Both the position numbers and the translations under genes were made by a program. Below the pieces are notes generated by a model. That model saw only the letters and a list, made by a program, of their open reading frames with translations, was not told the origin of the DNA and made no database searches. A DNA stretch of 22,039 bases from a virus: positions 1 to 22,039 of the IMG/VR virus record IMGVR_UViG_3300032116_001451; one strand, 5' to 3'. Positions 9,243-16,816 of this stretch are shown here, piece after piece; the first letter of the stretch is position 1; each line of letters begins with the position of its first letter.

Positions 9243-11036
9243 ATGAAAGTCGCAACCCTTGAATTGTTTAATGCAGTGCCAGCTAAGACTGGTGGAGATT
9301 ACATCGTTCTTCCAGAATATGGTGTGATCATTGAGCCAAGCGCTTCTTATGCAAAGAATACGATCCTTTCGTTTCTTCGTGCAAAGAAGTTGTCAGGTAC
9401 TGAACTGAATGCGACCTTTCATAAGTCTTGGGCTAAGATCGAGAACTCTTCTCGTGCAGAATTGCTAGTTCATCAGATCTTGCACTACTTGACCACTTAT
9501 GGAACTGGTCATACATCTTCTTTCGTTTATGTTCCGAATGAGGAACTGAACGTTCCTGCGAATCTTACTTTCACTGTGATTCGTGGATGGACTCGTGAGC
9601 AGTTTGTTGAGGCTACTCTGAACATGCTCAAGTCTGGTGTTGCTCTTAAGTCAGACACAATTGATTCTGTTATTGGAATCCTAAATGACTTTGACTACAA
9701 GTTCACTGGAGCTGAAGTCGTCAAGAATAAGGAAGCACTGATGTTCCTATGTCAGCGTTTCAATGCGCTTCCTAAGGACCCAGTTGAATTCGTTCGCTAT
9801 CTTATCTTCCTTGCGACAGGTACGACTCTGCTTATCAAGAGCAAGTCTCTGTATCGTTCGATTGAATCAACGATCAATAAGAAGGAAGTTACTAAGGCTT
9901 TACTTGAAGCTGATACCGAAGTTCTTGCTTCGGTCTTTAACCGATTCAAGCCAATCTTCCTGTCTCTGAAGAAGTCTCTGACAAACGTTGACACAAGAGC
10001 AAAGATCAATGCGATCTCAAAGGCAAGCAAGACTGCCCACGTTCCAATGTCTTACAACATTCTGAACAACATCGGTTCTTGCACTGTTGCTGAACTTGTT
10101 GCTCAGCGTGATAATCTGTTGAACGCAAACTTCTTCCAGCTTGCGCGTTGCATTCAGTTCCTGAAGCAGAACATGTCAGCTACTGACAAGGTCTATCAGA
10201 TTCGCAACGGTAAGACTTTCGCGAAGAGCGGTAAGACTCTGAATTCATTCCAAGCAACAGAAAAGATTCACCTGTTGATTCATATCCTTGCTGAGAAGTA
10301 TTCGCTGAAGGGTCTTAAGGTTTACATCCCTGATGATGTTTTCTATGCGCTGCCAACTTCGGAAAAGCTGTATGTAGGAAATGTTCCGTTTGGTTCTAAG
10401 TTCGTTTCAGACAATGTTGCGCTTGGCGTATTCTGGAGAAACGAAGGTGGAGCTCGAGACATCGACTTGTCAGCAATCAGTGCGGACTCAAAGGTCGGTT
10501 GGAATTCATATTACAATGATGGAGAAGTTCTCTATTCAGGTGATATGACTAATGCTAGCCCATGTGCTACTGAATATCTTTACAGCAAGAAGAGTCTGCA
10601 GTCAGACTATCTGGTCACTGCAAATATCTTCAGTGGTAATCCAACTGGATCAAAGTTCAACATCATTGTCGGTAAAGGTGGAAACATCAATAAGGACTAT
10701 ATGATGGACCCAAATGCAGTCTGGGTAACCTCTGCAACTGAATCAATCAAGCGTGAAGGTCTTGTTGGTCTAATCACTCGAGATGGTGACAAGAATGCTG
10801 CTATCGTCTTCCACCTTGGCTTTGGCCGATCACAGGTTTCTTATGGCGGCGGTAAGGCTGACCTCATGCGTTCTGCTCTCGTGCAGCGCTGGAAGAACTG
10901 CTTCTATCTTAACGAACTGCTGCCATACCTTGGTGCAGAAATGGTTAAGGATGCAGCAGAGGCTGACCTTGATCTGTCTCCTAACAAGTTGACTCGCGAT
11001 AGCTTTACTATGCTGTTTTCTGAAAAGGATAAATAG
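9243..11036 (+). CDS. Large protein with C-terminal TerD-like domain
   Basis: A 597-aa protein. Residues about 1-310 are mainly helical, with HVPMSYNILNNI at 266-277. A TerD-like beta-sandwich seems to lie at about 385-490: GVFWRNEGGARDIDLSAIS (395-413), with D406/D408 where TerD proteins bind calcium, then GDMTNASP (433-440). A C-terminal helical segment follows. TerD proteins are tied to tellurite resistance and stress or phage defence in bacteria; the phage role is unknown. Codon use is rich in AAG, CTT and CTG and looks strongly expressed. Its own promoter and long leader suggest separate regulation. The TerD match is by eye only. Confidence 0.6.
   Translation: MKVATLELFNAVPAKTGGDYIVLPEYGVIIEPSASYAKNTILSFLRAKKLSGTELNATFHKSWAKIENSSRAELLVHQILHYLTTYGTGHTSSFVYVPNEELNVPANLTFTVIRGWTREQFVEATLNMLKSGVALKSDTIDSVIGILNDFDYKFTGAEVVKNKEALMFLCQRFNALPKDPVEFVRYLIFLATGTTLLIKSKSLYRSIESTINKKEVTKALLEADTEVLASVFNRFKPIFLSLKKSLTNVDTRAKINAISKASKTAHVPMSYNILNNIGSCTVAELVAQRDNLLNANFFQLARCIQFLKQNMSATDKVYQIRNGKTFAKSGKTLNSFQATEKIHLLIHILAEKYSLKGLKVYIPDDVFYALPTSEKLYVGNVPFGSKFVSDNVALGVFWRNEGGARDIDLSAISADSKVGWNSYYNDGEVLYSGDMTNASPCATEYLYSKKSLQSDYLVTANIFSGNPTGSKFNIIVGKGGNINKDYMMDPNAVWVTSATESIKREGLVGLITRDGDKNAAIVFHLGFGRSQVSYGGGKADLMRSALVQRWKNCFYLNELLPYLGAEMVKDAAEADLDLSPNKLTRDSFTMLFSEKDK
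11028..11035 (+). promoter_or_regulatory. Putative T4-type late promoter box
   Basis: GATAAATA lies 6 nt before the ATG at 11042 and overlaps the end of the preceding gene. Confidence 0.48.
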
Positions 11037-11041
11037 CAATT

Positions 11042-11368
11042 ATGGCTAAGCTATTCTCCTTCAAACAGTTCTGTGCAATATCAGAGGAGAAGGAAGATCC
11101 TCGTCTAAAGGCAGCTGGTGTAAGTGATTACAACAAGCCAAAAGCTACGCCTAATCATCCAGAAAAGTCGCACATAGTTGTGGCAAAAGAAGGTGATAAG
11201 GTTAAGACGATTCGCTTTGGAGAACAAGGTGTAAAGGGTTCCCCTCCAAAGAAAGGTGAAAGCGAAGAATACGCTGCTCGACGAAAGTCTTTTAAAGCGC
11301 GTCACGCTAAGAACATCAAGAAGGGGAAGATGTCAGCGGCTTACTGGGCCAATAAAACTAAATGGTGA
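11042..11368 (+). CDS. Small basic putative packaged protein (DUF6321-like)
   Basis: A 108-aa very basic protein starting MAKLFSFKQFCAISE. The leader FSFKQFCAISE ends in ISE (13-15) and resembles T4 internal-protein leaders (a hydrophobic KxFxxF pattern). The rest, with EGDKVKTIRFGEQGVKG, SEEYAARRKSFKARHAKNI and a C-terminal AAYWANKTKW, looks like the small DUF6321-type proteins of T4-like marine phages, whose function is unknown. A basic packaged protein could bind DNA. It is overlapped at its stop by the HNH gene at 11362. Confidence 0.75.
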   Translation: MAKLFSFKQFCAISEEKEDPRLKAAGVSDYNKPKATPNHPEKSHIVVAKEGDKVKTIRFGEQGVKGSPPKKGESEEYAARRKSFKARHAKNIKKGKMSAAYWANKTKW

Positions 11369-11859
11369 AGGTTGTAAAACTAGCGAATGGAAGATGGGCG
11401 AAACCATGTCCTCGATGTAAAGTTCAACAAGATTATCTGCGAAAAAGTTACGCAGAATCCTCTTTAAGAGAAGGTAAACTGTGTAAAAGTTGTTCTAACA
11501 AAATCACTGATAATTGTCATAGAGGCTGGCATCGAGGAATCAGATTATCTTGGTTTAACCGCTTCAAAACCGGAGCGCCTTCTCGTGGTATTGAATGGTC
11601 AATAACGATAGATGATGTTGCTGATCTAATGGAAAAGCAACATTCAAAGTGCGCGCTAACTGGATGGGACATCGAATTTCCAGAATGCGGACATCCACAA
11701 AAAGCACCTGCATCAATTGATCGAATAGACAGCAAAATTGGTTATGTACCAACGAACATTCAGCTAGTTACTAGGCATGTGAATATGATGAAACAGTCAT
11801 ATTCTAATGATTACTTCATTGAGGTGTGTAAAGCTGTTGCTAATAAAGTCAAGTGGTAA
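11362..11859 (+). CDS. HNH endonuclease with N-terminal zinc finger
   Basis: A 165-aa protein of the phage HNH type. An N-terminal Cys4 zinc finger (C16/C19 and C41/C44) is followed by a basic linker. The nuclease core has CALTGWDIEF (97-106), ASIDRIDSKIGYVPTNIQLV (117-136) and HVNMMKQSYSNDYFIEVCKAVA (139-160). Such genes are mobile and move by cutting related genomes at the insertion site. ATG 11362 overlaps the preceding stop by 7 nt. It lies at the junction between the late-type genes and the helicase, where its removal would make 11368 and 11864 neighbours. Confidence 0.85.
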   Translation: MVKVVKLANGRWAKPCPRCKVQQDYLRKSYAESSLREGKLCKSCSNKITDNCHRGWHRGIRLSWFNRFKTGAPSRGIEWSITIDDVADLMEKQHSKCALTGWDIEFPECGHPQKAPASIDRIDSKIGYVPTNIQLVTRHVNMMKQSYSNDYFIEVCKAVANKVKW

Positions 11860-11863
11860 TTTA

Positions 11864-11902
11864 CGACCGTGCGGTGAATTTTGATATTTACTTGCACGGT
11901 CG
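11864..11902. promoter_or_regulatory. Inverted repeat overlapping the helicase promoter
   Basis: A perfect 9-bp inverted repeat CGACCGTGC/GCACGGTCG (11864-11872 and 11894-11902) with a 21-nt centre straddles the -35 box at 11887. It could be an operator. As RNA it could act as a hairpin for upstream transcripts, but no T-run follows. Confidence 0.5.
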
Positions 11903-11915
11903 AATAGTGTAAAAT
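11887..11915 (+). promoter_or_regulatory. Sigma70-type promoter, ATAGTG class; leaderless start
   Basis: TTTACT (11887-11892), 17-nt spacer ending ATAGTG, TAAAAT (11910-11915). The ATG at 11922 lies 7 nt after the -10 box, at or next to the expected start of transcription. Confidence 0.75.
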
Positions 11916-11921
11916 GGTAGC

Positions 11922-13649
11922 ATGGCTGATTTGAAACTTCGCGAGATTCAGAAACTCGTAATCTCAAGAGTAAGAGACGCAATTAGAGAAGGTAAGACCG
12001 ACATCTTTATCTCAGCTCCAACAGGAACTGGAAAGGGACTGATCGGTCTTGAGTTGTCTCGTCTGCTATTTGATGATAATTCTCACGAGGCATATTTGCT
12101 GACATCAGAGAAATCTCTACAAGCTCAGTATGAAGAAGACACCTACAAGTATGAAGCACATGAAGAGGTAGTTTCTATCTGCGGCATTGATACATACAAG
12201 TGCAATCTGAATAACGAAAAGTTCTCGCTTGGCGTTTGTCGCATGATGAACAAGTCAAATGCTGAGGCTCTGAAGATGCCCTGTGCAGAGACATGTGAAT
12301 ATCTACAGCGTTGGTCAGCCGCAAAGATTGCTCCAAGAACTGTAATGAACTACAGCTATTGGCTCGTTCAGATGAACTACGTTCTGACTAAGATGGAAGC
12401 TCTTGCTCCGTTTCAAATTCGTCCAATCGTCGTATGTGACGAAGCACATAAGTTGCCTGACATTATTGAGAGTCATTTCGCATGTTCAGTTGACAGCAAG
12501 TTCGTTGAGCGCATTCGATCAGTAATGATGGTTCTTCGTGCAAATGGATATCTTAATCATGGAATCAATCACGAGCCTGTCGAGAATGCAATCAATCATT
12601 GCCTTAGACTCCAAGTTAAGGCAAGCGCTGAAAAGCACCTAGAGAGTTTGACGAATGTTCTACTCGCGTATCATCAGCTAAAAGAGACTGTTGAAAAACA
12701 AGCTGAATCGTTTGGTAAGAAGTTTCTGAAAGGATCAAACGATACTGAAGTCCTGAAGCGTAAGATGAACAATATGCCTAAGGAAGTTCGTGCTGTTTTC
12801 CGTCTTCGTGATTCTCTGAAGGATCGCTGCTGCAAACTTGAGGATTACATTCAGATCATTAAAGACACAAGTCTGGATAACTTGATTGTTGACCGAGTGT
12901 CAGATGAGGAACGCAAGTTTCATAACCTAGATGATTCACATCTGTTTCAGCGTCACTTTAAGAAGTTCTCGTCAGTTCGAATCTACATGTCAGCGACGAT
13001 TCAAGCTAACTTGTTGATCAAGCGATTTGGAATTGATCCAAAAGAAGCTCTCGTTCTGGATGTAGCATCGTCGTGGGACAAGCGTCGTTCTCCAATCGTG
13101 TTATGCAATACCGCAAATATGACATACAAGAATCATGACGAATCTCTGCGGAAATGTGTTAAGAAGATTGATGAACTACTGAAAGAACATCGCGGTCAGC
13201 GTGGAATCATTCATACCACATCAAATGCAATTATGAATGAGATCATGGAAAACTCTAGGTTTTCTTCTCGTCTGATTTCTTACACTGGCACTGAAGAGAA
13301 GATGGCAATCCTAGATGACTTTGCGAACTATCCAAAAGATGCAGTTCTGATCGGTCCTTCTCTAACGACAGGTATTGACTTAAAAGATGATCTTGCGCGA
13401 TTTAACATTGTCGTTAAGCTTTCGTTTCCAAATATGACATCAGCTCTTTGGGCAAAACGGTATGAAGTCGCGAATCATATCTATGTAGGAGAAACCGCAT
13501 CAGTTCTTGAACAAGCTTGTGGTCGAACAACCCGCTCTGCCGATGACTTCTCTATCTCTTACATTCTGGACAGTCGTGCCAAATCGTTCATTTACGGAAA
13601 TCGGCAGCTGTTTTCGACCGCATTTCTGGATCGAATCGTAACTGATTGA
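11922..13649 (+). CDS. DinG/XPD-like superfamily 2 DNA helicase
   Basis: A 575-aa ATP-dependent helicase. Walker A is APTGTGKG (32-39) and the Walker B box is CDEAH (172-176). Between them are Cys residues 87, 94, 106, 121 and 125, placed like the iron-sulphur cluster cysteines of DinG/XPD helicases. The C-terminal motor has MSATIQ (about 358), GPSLTTGIDL and EQACGRTTRS (motif VI with Q, R, R). Related proteins unwind 5' to 3' and clear R-loops or other structures. The expected mRNA is almost leaderless. It lies alone between an HNH gene and a terminator, so it forms a single-gene unit. Confidence 0.88.
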   Translation: MADLKLREIQKLVISRVRDAIREGKTDIFISAPTGTGKGLIGLELSRLLFDDNSHEAYLLTSEKSLQAQYEEDTYKYEAHEEVVSICGIDTYKCNLNNEKFSLGVCRMMNKSNAEALKMPCAETCEYLQRWSAAKIAPRTVMNYSYWLVQMNYVLTKMEALAPFQIRPIVVCDEAHKLPDIIESHFACSVDSKFVERIRSVMMVLRANGYLNHGINHEPVENAINHCLRLQVKASAEKHLESLTNVLLAYHQLKETVEKQAESFGKKFLKGSNDTEVLKRKMNNMPKEVRAVFRLRDSLKDRCCKLEDYIQIIKDTSLDNLIVDRVSDEERKFHNLDDSHLFQRHFKKFSSVRIYMSATIQANLLIKRFGIDPKEALVLDVASSWDKRRSPIVLCNTANMTYKNHDESLRKCVKKIDELLKEHRGQRGIIHTTSNAIMNEIMENSRFSSRLISYTGTEEKMAILDDFANYPKDAVLIGPSLTTGIDLKDDLARFNIVVKLSFPNMTSALWAKRYEVANHIYVGETASVLEQACGRTTRSADDFSISYILDSRAKSFIYGNRQLFSTAFLDRIVTD

Positions 13650-13671
13650 TTTTGAACCATTTATGAAAAAT

Positions 13672-13703
13672 ATGCATTTTTTGTGAAAATTCTGCATTTT
13701 TTT
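13672..13703 (+). terminator. Hairpin-T7 terminator fused to promoter
   Basis: ATGCA/TGCAT with an inner TTTT/AAAA pairing (TTC bulge), then seven T. It ends the helicase unit. The next base after T7 starts ATTTACA, so terminator and promoter abut. Confidence 0.65.
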
Positions 13704-13704
13704 A

Positions 13705-13733
13705 TTTACAGAGCCGAAAATTTGTGGTAGAAT
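13705..13733 (+). promoter_or_regulatory. Sigma70-type promoter, TGG-TAGAAT class (copy 1)
   Basis: TTTACA (13705-13710), 17-nt spacer, extended TGG-TAGAAT (13728-13733), then conserved TTGGTGTACCC. The same arrangement recurs at 18173 and 21595. It resembles T4 early promoters (TTTACA with GTGGTATAAT). Confidence 0.88.
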
Positions 13734-13747
13734 TTGGTGTACCCCAA

Positions 13748-13993
13748 ATGAAAATCTTCCTCAAATCATCAGACGTCCGCTCGCTGGATTTCGCGGTTGG
13801 TCTGGTCCTTTCCAAGTCAAACGGAAAAGGTTTTGCGATTCCGATGCCTTCTCTGAAGCAGACTGCTCCTAACGGAACTCTGCTGTCTCATGTTTCTCGT
13901 CGTCTGGTTTTAATCTCTGATGTGACTGACGATCAGATCGTCGCCTTTCAAAAGCTGACTCTCCCGTCCACCGTTGAAATTGAAATCGCCTAA
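13748..13993 (+). CDS. Hypothetical protein, first gene of early operon 1
   Basis: An 81-aa protein, MKIFLKSSDVRSLDFAVGLVLSKS onward, alternating strands and helices, with no family recognised. A GTG in frame at 13724 is rejected as the start because it lies inside the promoter; ATG 13748 is about 8 nt after the likely transcription start. That leaves almost no leader and no Shine-Dalgarno sequence. It heads a chain of eleven closely spaced genes to 18019. Confidence 0.7.
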   Translation: MKIFLKSSDVRSLDFAVGLVLSKSNGKGFAIPMPSLKQTAPNGTLLSHVSRRLVLISDVTDDQIVAFQKLTLPSTVEIEIA

Positions 13994-13996
13994 GTT

Positions 13997-14242
13997 ATGA
14001 TTCCCATCGTTGAAGCTGAACACTTTTCCTGGTCTGGCACTACAGGCACAATCTTTTCGGCCGAACTTGAACACCTCCTTGGATCTGATCGCCTGCCCAA
14101 ACGATTTGATGTGAACGGAAACAATTTCATCGTGACCTTCGAATACACAGGCAGCGAACGGCATGCCGGAGAACTCGTCAAGATGTTCTTCAAGTCTATC
14201 AAACATCACAAAGAAATCAACATCGTAGTTCTAAATGACTAA
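13997..14242 (+). CDS. Hypothetical protein
   Basis: An 81-aa acidic to neutral protein, MIPIVEAEHFSWSGTTGTIF onward, ending in a strand (INIVVLND). No family or motif is recognised. It begins 3 nt after the previous stop and overlaps the next gene by 8 nt, so it belongs to early operon 1. Confidence 0.65.
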   Translation: MIPIVEAEHFSWSGTTGTIFSAELEHLLGSDRLPKRFDVNGNNFIVTFEYTGSERHAGELVKMFFKSIKHHKEINIVVLND

Positions 14243-14450
14243 GCTTACATCAGAGCAAATCGAAACATTTGCAAACCGTCCTAAGGTTCGCAAGGTCGCT
14301 GTCTGGAATTTCCTAGGCACAGTGCATCACTGCGGAACTTATTTTAATGCTCTATCAAATCTTGATCTTGATGAAAAGCTTTACAAGTGGAATAAGGAAA
14401 CCGTAAGAGCAATCTTTGAAGGAATCAAACTCGCCGCAAATCATGACTAG
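14235..14450 (+). CDS. Hypothetical protein
   Basis: A 71-aa protein, MTKLTSEQIETFANRPKVRK onward, apparently a small alpha/beta unit with VAVWNFLGTVHHCGTYFNAL in the middle and a helical C-terminus. No family is recognised. It overlaps both neighbours by 8 nt, which argues for coupled translation. Confidence 0.65.
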   Translation: MTKLTSEQIETFANRPKVRKVAVWNFLGTVHHCGTYFNALSNLDLDEKLYKWNKETVRAIFEGIKLAANHD

Positions 14451-14610
14451 AAAATCTTGGGTAAAAGCAGGAGATGAATGGGTTGACATCAAGACCACTA
14501 CATTCATCGACATTGAGGAAGGTCCGTTCGGCGACGAATACACCTTCACGCTTTCCGACTCGGATGAAGTCTTCAAATCCCGCATCGTCATTGGATCAAA
14601 ACCAGGTTAA
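14443..14610 (+). CDS. Hypothetical small acidic protein
   Basis: A 55-aa protein, MTRKSWVKAGDEWVDIKTTT onward, mostly beta and acidic in the second half (DIEEGPFGDEY, SDSDEVF). Start ATG 14443 is chosen over 14416 because it gives the same 8-nt overlap with the previous stop that the preceding gene shows. No family is recognised. Confidence 0.6.
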   Translation: MTRKSWVKAGDEWVDIKTTTFIDIEEGPFGDEYTFTLSDSDEVFKSRIVIGSKPG

Positions 14611-14612
14611 GT

Positions 14613-14858
14613 ATGAAAATCAGTTCAACCGCAATTATGAAAGCCATCTTGCCGCATGGATGGCATAACGGCCAACCGTATGTTCAAGACATCTTTGATC
14701 CTAAGCAGACACATGCGCTTTATGGAATCACCAAGGATACACTGGACAGCTATAAGAAGCGCCTGAAAGAACTTGGTGCAAACCGATTTAGACAAGTGAA
14801 GGCTCGAGATGGCTGGATGATCCTCTGCTTCAATGCTAACAAAATGCAGCTATCATGA
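14613..14858 (+). CDS. Hypothetical protein
   Basis: An 81-aa protein, MKISSTAIMKAILPHGWHNG onward. DIFDPKQTHALYGITKDTLDSYKKRL suggests a compact helical fold. The C-terminal part WMILCFNANKMQLS is hydrophobic but too short for a membrane segment. An AGG lies upstream of the ATG as a weak ribosome site. It overlaps the next gene by ATGA. Confidence 0.62.
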   Translation: MKISSTAIMKAILPHGWHNGQPYVQDIFDPKQTHALYGITKDTLDSYKKRLKELGANRFRQVKARDGWMILCFNANKMQLS

Positions 14859-15166
14859 AAGAAGTAACTTATGAAAGCGGTCTTAAACTCCTCTGGGATG
14901 ACCGCATACAAGTCGGCTCAATCATCACGGCATATCGCCCAGGCTATCATATCGTGACATCGATTGAAGACCGCGGCAAGAAATCTACTCCTCTCATTCA
15001 TTACCGAACACTCCTAAACTCAAAAGGAAAGAAATCCAAGAATACATCTGAACGATGTGACGCGTCATACTGCCGCCTCGCGTCCGAGCAAATTCCCAAG
15101 CATATTCAAATCCTTGAGGAATACATTCAATCACTCAAAAACTTTCAAGCTGAACATGACCTCTGA
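14855..15166 (+). CDS. Hypothetical protein
   Basis: A 103-aa protein starting MKEVTYESGLKLLWDDRIQV. The first half reads as a small beta-barrel (VGSIITAYRPGYHIVTSIED), the second as a basic loop with two Cys (RCDASYC) and a C-terminal helix. No family is recognised. It overlaps the CCA-adding enzyme gene by 11 nt, so the two are likely co-translated. Confidence 0.65.
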   Translation: MKEVTYESGLKLLWDDRIQVGSIITAYRPGYHIVTSIEDRGKKSTPLIHYRTLLNSKGKKSKNTSERCDASYCRLASEQIPKHIQILEEYIQSLKNFQAEHDL

Positions 15167-16580
15167 ATTTCAAACTGCACTGGAACTTGTAAGGTTCCTC
15201 GACAAAACATTCCCTGATTCTCAAACGCTGATCGTTGGTGGAGCAGTGCGTGATACCATTCTTGGTAAGCCTGTCCATGACGTCGATCTTGCGACGAATA
15301 TCCCCTTTGAGGAACTTACGACGGTTTGTGAACTTCGTGACATCACGAAGAATACTGTGAATCCTCAGCCTGTCTCTATCATCGTCTACAACGGAATTCC
15401 GTTTGAGATTGCGGCATTCCGTGCCGACTCTTTTGGAGTTGAAGGACGGTCCAATAACGAAGCAGTTCTTGTTAACTGCTTTAGACTGGATGCATCTCGA
15501 CGTGACATTACGATCAATGCAATCGGTATGGACGGAAATCAAAACTTCGTTGATCCTGAAGGTGGTGTTTCTGATCTGGAGCGTCGTGTGATTCGTGCGG
15601 TGGGTATTCCTGCCTTTCGTTTTCGAGAAGATGCGACGAGAATTCTTCGCGTGTTTCGTTTTGCCGCAAGGTTTGGATTCACGATTGACGAAGATACGTT
15701 TTCTACTGCAAGAGCGAATCACTGGAGGCTTGCCGATCCTAAGCAGATTTCTCAAGAGTCTATTGCGAAGGAACTGTTCAAGGCTGCAGAGTCTGGACCT
15801 GTGCTTTCTCGATTCATCTCGCTTCTGTTTGAAGCAAATCTGATTCAGCATGTTCTTCCGGAGCTTGCTGCACTGGAAGGCTTCACGCACGATCCGCAAT
15901 GGCACCCTGAAGGTGGAGCGACTGTGATCGGCCACATTCTGGAATGCTTGAACGTAAGTGATTCTACCGACCCTGTTGTCAATCTGGCATTACTGTTTCA
16001 CGACCTTGGAAAGGCAGTGACTCGAGGTGTCAAGGATAACGGCCATAGCAATTACCACGGACACGAAGAAGCTGGAGTTCCGATCACGGAAGGAATCTTT
16101 GAACGACTGCGGTTTCCTGACCTGTCTGCTGAAGACAAGGATGCAATTCTGTTTGCGGTTCGTCGCCACATGCTGATGCACAACCTGAATGATTTGGCTC
16201 GCAAGACGCAAGTCAAGCTAGTTCATAACCCAGGTTGGAATGTGCTGAAGCTGGTCGGTATCTTTGATGACGTGTCAAGAATTGATCCTGACTTCCAATT
16301 GGTTCGCAAGCTGGAATTCATTAAGGAGATCGAAGCAGTTGAGGAAAAGGTTGCTAACATCGCTCCTACGGCTGATGCGCTTCGCCTGAAGGTCAAGGAA
16401 TTTGTTGATGGTCACAGAGTCTTTAACTGGTTCCCCGAGACGAGAGCAAATCCAAAGCTGCTTGGGCCTATTCTGGAAAGGACTGCAGAGTTCATTCTGG
16501 ATAAGCTTGATCAGAACGAAAGACCGAACGATCAAGAAATCATCGACTTCATTAAGGACATTCTAAATGAAATCAATTAA
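15156..16580 (+). CDS. cca: CCA-adding tRNA nucleotidyltransferase (class II) with HD domain
   Basis: A 474-aa enzyme that adds or repairs the 3' CCA of tRNA. The nucleotidyltransferase head has GGAVRD (28-33) and catalytic DVD (42-44). RRDITINAIGMD (115-126) and DPEGGVSDLERRVIRAV follow, then the nucleotide-choosing segment EDATRILRVFRFAARFGF (158-175). An HD domain follows (H260, FHDLGKA with H282-D283), as in bacterial Cca. It may instead act as a poly(A) polymerase; the two are hard to tell apart by eye. A tRNA-rich phage would benefit from such repair. ATG 15156 is chosen: upstream in-frame codons overlap the preceding gene and lack family similarity. Confidence 0.9.
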   Translation: MTSEFQTALELVRFLDKTFPDSQTLIVGGAVRDTILGKPVHDVDLATNIPFEELTTVCELRDITKNTVNPQPVSIIVYNGIPFEIAAFRADSFGVEGRSNNEAVLVNCFRLDASRRDITINAIGMDGNQNFVDPEGGVSDLERRVIRAVGIPAFRFREDATRILRVFRFAARFGFTIDEDTFSTARANHWRLADPKQISQESIAKELFKAAESGPVLSRFISLLFEANLIQHVLPELAALEGFTHDPQWHPEGGATVIGHILECLNVSDSTDPVVNLALLFHDLGKAVTRGVKDNGHSNYHGHEEAGVPITEGIFERLRFPDLSAEDKDAILFAVRRHMLMHNLNDLARKTQVKLVHNPGWNVLKLVGIFDDVSRIDPDFQLVRKLEFIKEIEAVEEKVANIAPTADALRLKVKEFVDGHRVFNWFPETRANPKLLGPILERTAEFILDKLDQNERPNDQEIIDFIKDILNEIN

Positions 16581-16809
16581 GTGGATCATCGGTTATGTCG
16601 ATTCCCATGGTGCAGTACATTCGCATGTAGTGTATCATGGGGATACGATCGACTCTCATTTACAAAAATGGCCGGGAAAAGTATCTGCTCATGGTAAATG
16701 GAGATGGGACCCGTCACGCCCAGGAACAATTAACACTTATGGAGAAGACATTTCAGACGAAGAGTTGTTCGCGATTCTTGATAGAGTGGAATACCTCAAT
16801 CACAACTAA
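16567..16809 (+). CDS. Hypothetical protein
   Basis: An 80-aa protein, MKSIKWIIGYVDSHGAVHSH onward, His-rich in its first third, with KWRWDPSRPG and a C-terminal acidic helix (DEELFAILDRVEYL). No family is recognised; the spacing of His residues is not a known metal motif. It overlaps the end of the CCA-adding enzyme gene by 14 nt. Confidence 0.65.
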   Translation: MKSIKWIIGYVDSHGAVHSHVVYHGDTIDSHLQKWPGKVSAHGKWRWDPSRPGTINTYGEDISDEELFAILDRVEYLNHN

Positions 16810-16816
16810 TCATGAG

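Noticed and set aside
13724-13747. GTG start for the first gene of early operon 1, and the similar GTG/TTG starts at 18192 and 21624
   Set aside because: These codons lie inside conserved promoter sequence upstream of the likely transcription start; the shared protein-like string is repeated promoter DNA.
15135-15935. 266-codon minus-strand frame opposite the CCA-adding enzyme
   Set aside because: It is the antisense shadow of a well-supported enzyme gene, and every other gene is on the + strand.
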